From Candidatus Villigracilis propinquus (GTDB lineage: Bacteria > Chloroflexota > Anaerolineae > Anaerolineales > Villigracilaceae): DNA of 64,000 nt. A model generated the notes under the pieces. It was not told the origin of the DNA and searched no databases. It saw nothing but the letters and a program-made list of their open reading frames with translations. Shown here one piece after another: positions 60,337-64,000 of this stretch (its first letter is position 1; every line of letters starts with the position of its first letter). Position numbers and translations under genes: made by a program. Where the stretch lies: positions 62,001 to 126,000 of the forward strand of contig JADKDM010000008.1 of NCBI GenBank assembly GCA_016714565.1. Reading direction: 5' to 3'.

Positions 60337-60389
60337 TTATTCTCCTAAAATAGCGAAACGTACAACATCAGATTCCCAGACGCTGGAGT

Positions 60390-61610
60390 TTAGACCAGAC
60401 TCTCGATAATAGTCGCTTCGCCCTGACCAACGCCTACGCAGAGAGTCGCTACACCGTATTTGACATTATGCCGATTCTTCATTTCATGCACCAACGTTGT
60501 GGCAAGCCGCGCACCCGAACAGCCGAGAGGATGCCCGATGGCAATGGCACCGCCATTAACGTTGACGATCTCAGGGTCGAGCTCGAGGTCTTCCATCACC
60601 GCAAGAGATTGGACGGCGAAGGCTTCATTGATTTCAACAAGGCCGATATCTTTTGTTTTCAAGCCTGCTCGTTCCAGCGCTTTCCTTGTTGCCGGGATGG
60701 GACCATATCCCATCACACGCGGGGGCACGCCAGCCGAAGCAGCGGTGACGATACGTGCAAGCGGCGTGAGGTTCAATGATTTGGCCCTCTCTTCACTCAT
60801 GATCAAGAGCGCAGATGCCCCATCATTTAATCCAGATGCGTTTCCAGCGGTAACTGTTCCGCCTTCCTTCTTGAAGGCGGGTTTGAGTTTGGCGAGGCTT
60901 TCCATGGTCGTGTCACGGCGCGGGCGTTCGTCCGTATCTACGAGTTTTGGGTCGCCCTTTTTCTGGGGAATGGAAACAGGAATGATCTCCTGCTTGAAGC
61001 GGCCAGAGTCAATCGCTGTAACCGCGCGTTGATGTGAGCGGACGGAAAATTCGTCCTGCATTTCACGGGTGATATGCGGACGTTCCGCGGCGATATTTTC
61101 GGCGGTCTCGCCCATTGAGTCTGTGCCGTACAATTCCTTCATTTTGGGATTTGGATACCGCCAGCCGAGCGCTGTGTCATACGCAGTTAAGTTGCCGAAT
61201 GAAAAACCCGCCTCCGCCTTAGGGAGTGAGTAGGGTGCCCTGCTCATGGATTCGACTCCGCCTGCAATGTAGATGTCCCCTTCACCTGCTTTGATGGCGC
61301 GTGCCGCCATGTTGATGGCATTCAGCCCGGAGGCGCAGAGTCGATTCACGGTGACGCCCCCAACCTGTATCGGCAGACCAGCTAACAGCGCGGCCATGCG
61401 CGCTACGTCACGATTATCTTCGCCCGCTTGATTCGCACATCCCAAAAAGACTTCTTCAATGAGTGATGCGTCAAATGGATTACGTTCGAGAATTGCTCTA
61501 ATAACATGTGCCGCCATATCATCGGGACGGACGGAAGAAAGGATACCTCCCAGCGCTCCGATCGGCGTGCGGACGGCGTCCACGATAACGGCATGTACAA
61601 CCTTTGACAT
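60390..61610 (-). CDS. Thiolase (acetyl-CoA/3-ketoacyl-CoA C-acyltransferase)
   Basis: 406 residues. Nucleophilic Cys92 (VNRLCASGLNA), NEAFAVQ, His360 (GHPLGCSGAR) and Cys391 (LCVGVGQG): the complete thiolase catalytic set. The GCANQAGEDNRDVARMA and MGETAENIA segments are typical of degradative thiolases (FadA/PcaF type). It cleaves 3-ketoacyl-CoA in fatty-acid or aromatic-acid breakdown. No other beta-oxidation gene is adjacent. Confidence 0.93.
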   Translation of the reverse strand: MSKVVHAVIVDAVRTPIGALGGILSSVRPDDMAAHVIRAILERNPFDASLIEEVFLGCANQAGEDNRDVARMAALLAGLPIQVGGVTVNRLCASGLNAINMAARAIKAGEGDIYIAGGVESMSRAPYSLPKAEAGFSFGNLTAYDTALGWRYPNPKMKELYGTDSMGETAENIAAERPHITREMQDEFSVRSHQRAVTAIDSGRFKQEIIPVSIPQKKGDPKLVDTDERPRRDTTMESLAKLKPAFKKEGGTVTAGNASGLNDGASALLIMSEERAKSLNLTPLARIVTAASAGVPPRVMGYGPIPATRKALERAGLKTKDIGLVEINEAFAVQSLAVMEDLELDPEIVNVNGGAIAIGHPLGCSGARLATTLVHEMKNRHNVKYGVATLCVGVGQGEATIIESLV

Positions 61611-61622
61611 TTCAACCTCTGG

Positions 61623-63254
61623 CTATTGCAAAACAAAAAATTGATCGTACAAAGACTCGCGCAGGTACACGATGCCAAAATCATCCTGATAAAGCAAAGT
61701 GTAGCCTACTACGTTGTCATTGAGTACATCGTTATAGAATTGAACGGTCAGCACAAAATCAGGGTCGGGTGCGGTTTCGGCCTGACCGGGCTGGGTGTAA
61801 TCATATAAATGCTGTTTATTCAGAATGAGCAGGTCGGGGTTATCCTTGAGCGCAATATCATAATTGGACACACCCCATTTGAAATGGTCATCGTAGCCTG
61901 ACAAGTTGGGAACATACATCATTACATCACGGAAGATGACCAGTTGACGATCCAGAACGATCTTCGATAGATAATCCTGTTCGATCTTTTCGTAGAATTG
62001 TACGCTTGGGCTGGTCTCTTCGCGATGGAGGTTTTCGGTATAAAGAGAGATATCCCGCCCAAGGCTGAAATAGACTTGCGAACCAACAATGGCCGCCCCC
62101 GCAAGTGTGAACAGCAAACGTAATCCATTTTTCCTGATGTAATCTCCCACTGGGTTGGTAAACCGCTCGGGAGCAAAGAAAGTGAAATAAGCGGGCAGCG
62201 CTGAAAAGACGGGAAGCAAAATAGGCAGAGGAAAATGCTTGGAACGAATCACCAAAGCAAAAGCGATATACGCCATGAAGGGAAACGACCATAACATGAT
62301 CAGTTGATTGAGAAGGCGCTTCTCTCCCTTGAATGCGGCAATGATCACAGCAACTATGGAAAGCAAAACAAAGGCAAGGACTCCATACCATTTCTTTATG
62401 ACCTGAAGCCAGAGCAAGGGACTGTTCAAATAAGCGACGATAAAGCCGCTATCCATGGCATTGTGAAGATCGGTTTGGGTCTTCCAGGCAAACTTCCTTT
62501 CTGATGCCCAGAAGAGGAAGGGATTTGTCAATACAAAGGTGGTGACCATGATGCCAACAAAAAAGGCCGCCACGGTCACAGCCTTGCGCGCGTCAATCCG
62601 TCCCTGACGCCAGCCGAGGAAAATGTAATAGGGAATTGCAAGAAAGAAAAACAAACCGATCAGCTTGGTGGCAACCGCCAGCCCGCAAAACAGCGCGGCC
62701 AAATAGAAATTCTTCCCAAATTGCAGGTCATCTTTATCGAGAAAGAAGAACGTGAGAACTATGAATAAAAATACGAGACTGTCTGGATGGATCCACATGT
62801 TATTGAAGACCACTGCGGGCACAGAGAGCAGAAACAAAAACAGAAGCGCAGACTTAAGGTATGACTTGAATCTGGTCTGCAAATAGACGAGGATAAGCAC
62901 CGCAAAGATCATTGGCAGTGTGCTTACAAATTGCCGCAACAATAACATGTTGAGCGAAACGTTCTCCAGCCCGACCATCAGTTTGACAGGCAGCAGCACC
63001 AGAGCGGAATACCCATAATATGGGAAACCGAAGTAATAATGTTGATAGGCAAAAATTTTATACAGGGTTTGGGGAATGGTATTTCGAACCTCAAGACGGC
63101 GAACCACATGTGGATACTGAGCGGGCTCATCCTGCTCGAAGATAAAGGTCATATTAAAATCACGCGCGCCGGTGGAATTCGGTTGCCAGAACAAAATGAA
63201 ATATCCCACGCCTATTAAAAGTAAAAGCAGGAAAACCGATGTACTCTTTTTCAT
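61623..63254 (-). CDS. GT-C type polytopic membrane protein (ArnT/PMT-like glycosyltransferase)
   Basis: 543 residues from the ATG at 63254; a TTG directly before it is better spaced from AAAGGAG. About 10-12 hydrophobic helices, with an acidic loop after helix 1 (FEQDEPAQYPHVVRRLEVRN) resembling the catalytic D/E loop of GT-C glycosyltransferases that use polyprenyl-phosphate sugars, and a C-terminal extracytoplasmic domain of about 150 residues. The acceptor and sugar are unknown. Confidence 0.75.
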   Translation of the reverse strand: MKKSTSVFLLLLLIGVGYFILFWQPNSTGARDFNMTFIFEQDEPAQYPHVVRRLEVRNTIPQTLYKIFAYQHYYFGFPYYGYSALVLLPVKLMVGLENVSLNMLLLRQFVSTLPMIFAVLILVYLQTRFKSYLKSALLFLFLLSVPAVVFNNMWIHPDSLVFLFIVLTFFFLDKDDLQFGKNFYLAALFCGLAVATKLIGLFFFLAIPYYIFLGWRQGRIDARKAVTVAAFFVGIMVTTFVLTNPFLFWASERKFAWKTQTDLHNAMDSGFIVAYLNSPLLWLQVIKKWYGVLAFVLLSIVAVIIAAFKGEKRLLNQLIMLWSFPFMAYIAFALVIRSKHFPLPILLPVFSALPAYFTFFAPERFTNPVGDYIRKNGLRLLFTLAGAAIVGSQVYFSLGRDISLYTENLHREETSPSVQFYEKIEQDYLSKIVLDRQLVIFRDVMMYVPNLSGYDDHFKWGVSNYDIALKDNPDLLILNKQHLYDYTQPGQAETAPDPDFVLTVQFYNDVLNDNVVGYTLLYQDDFGIVYLRESLYDQFFVLQ

Positions 63255-63257
63255 CAA

Positions 63258-63605
63258 ACGAAAAACTCCTTTATTATCATTTGCAAGTTATGTTTGATTC
63301 TACCATCTATAAGCGCTCAAAATAACGACCGACGGAGTAGGCCGCATGGCTTTTCAAAGTCTAATTTATATCGCTCGGGGGGGGGAGCGCTCACCGTCGT
63401 AGAGCCCTTCATCCGAAAGGCAATGGGACGATGTAGCGGGCAGTGCCAGGGAGGTGTCACTTTGCTCAAGGAACATGATGCGTTTTGTCAAGCGACTTTG
63501 AGAAAGCCCGCAGTATTGAATAATACTTATCCGATTTGTCAGATTTAGATTTTATATTGAAAAACAAAAATAAGAACCCTATAATGAATAAAAAAAGGAG
63601 TCGCC
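63258..63605. other. Gene-free stretch before the last gene
   Basis: No convincing ORF on either strand. It contains a G run (about 63379-63387) inside CGCTCGGGG...GAGCGCTC. A promoter lies at its right end. Nothing else is recognised. Confidence 0.5.
63557..63585 (+). promoter_or_regulatory. Promoter of the right-edge gene
   Basis: TTGAAA (63557-63562), 17 bases, TATAAT (63580-63585), followed by AAAGGAG at the ribosome site. Confidence 0.7.
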
Positions 63606-64000
63606 ATGTCGAATAAAAACTGGCAAATTTGGATACTACTCGCATTGGTCATCGTGTTGTGCGGGACATTTATATGGGTCACTGCAGCGGGCATAAAAAG
63701 ATCGCTTCCAGGTGAATTGCCTGTTCAAGGGGTATGGCAAACATCCTGGGAATCTATTTTCATCAGCATCACAGTAATATTCTTTGCGATCTTCATGTCT
63801 CTATTTCCATTTTCAATGGTCTTTTCCCTATATACCGGGCAGCACAGGGAACGCCTTAAGGGAGATGTGTGGGCTTCCTTACAAAGGATGAACGCCAGAA
63901 AGTTACTGCTGGAATCTGTCAAGTTTGAGCAGCTTACCGAAAAAGATAAGAAAGATGAAAAAACCGGCGCAATGGTGGACGAAGAACGAATGGCAAATAG
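63606..64000 (+). CDS. Membrane protein, partial at the window edge
   Basis: At least 131 codons, open through the right edge. The ATG has AAAGGAG 5 bases upstream. Two hydrophobic helices (about 8-30, WILLALVIVLCGTFIWVTAA, and about 56-80, SIFISITVIFFAIFMSLFPF) are followed by a charged cytosolic region (GQHRERLKGDVWASLQRMNA and EKDKKDEKTGAMVDEERMA). I do not recognise it; the C-terminal part is missing. Confidence 0.7.
   Translation, partial: MSNKNWQIWILLALVIVLCGTFIWVTAAGIKRSLPGELPVQGVWQTSWESIFISITVIFFAIFMSLFPFSMVFSLYTGQHRERLKGDVWASLQRMNARKLLLESVKFEQLTEKDKKDEKTGAMVDEERMAN

Noticed and set aside
63258..63548. Plus-strand 84-codon ORF at 63294
   Set aside because: No ribosome site, no domain-like pattern, and it crosses the G-run region.

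Overview
The window looks like a chromosomal segment of a Chloroflexota bacterium, most likely class Anaerolineae. This is an inference from gene content, not from a marker-gene tree. Supporting signs are lipoproteins with ATEAP-type low-complexity stems after the lipobox, a complete LivKHMGF-type amino-acid ABC operon, a CdaA-CdaR c-di-AMP module, many small DUF membrane proteins, frequent GTG/TTG starts, dispersed palindromic repeats, and promoters whose -10 box lies 6-7 bases before the start codon, implying leaderless mRNAs. About 62 protein genes, one RNase P RNA and two gene remnants are described. No tRNA, rRNA or CRISPR array was seen.

Layout. 1-9.3 kb: rRNA methyltransferase, a lipoprotein, small DUF proteins, RecJ, rhodanese, SDR, a TolB-like propeller lipoprotein and an aldo-keto reductase. 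9.3-15 kb: a PQ-loop (SWEET-like) protein, a DUF2917 protein divergent from a MocR regulator with a visible operator, and a DnaE-type polymerase. 15-18.4 kb: an accessory island, all on the minus strand. It holds a truncated type I restriction R-subunit start, small cassette-like genes, a RAYT transposase with three REP-like elements, and five copies of one protein-tail repeat. 18.4-33 kb: housekeeping and envelope genes: methyltransferase, rnpB, CoaE with a C-terminal extension, CdaA/CdaR, Der, an ECF sigma/anti-sigma pair, NUDIX, a C11 peptidase, ExoIII, a response regulator, LysM-M23 and a cyclic-nucleotide-binding protein. 33-45 kb: the liv operon behind a long structured leader, a DAO-family oxidase, CinA, an M14 peptidase, an amidohydrolase-CYTH fusion and a membrane protein.

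45.4-48.5 kb is an arsenic-type locus: ArsR, a 28-residue cysteine-rich peptide and ArsM. Each is preceded by the same 16-bp inverted repeat (ATAGA-N6-TCTAT). An ECF sigma factor, an AhpD-like CxxC protein and two small membrane proteins follow. 48.5-64 kb: TetR with its operator plus an epimerase, DegV, M48 peptidase, two GNATs around an MFS transporter, an isochorismatase-type hydrolase, M50 protease fused to TPRs, viroplasmin-type RNase H, CBS, a Ycf48-like lipoprotein, thiolase, a GT-C type membrane protein and a partial gene at the right edge.

The strongest candidates for undescribed biology are the ArsR-controlled cysteine-rich mini-protein, the tail-repeat array of the 15-18 kb island, the amidohydrolase-CYTH fusion and the liv leader RNA.
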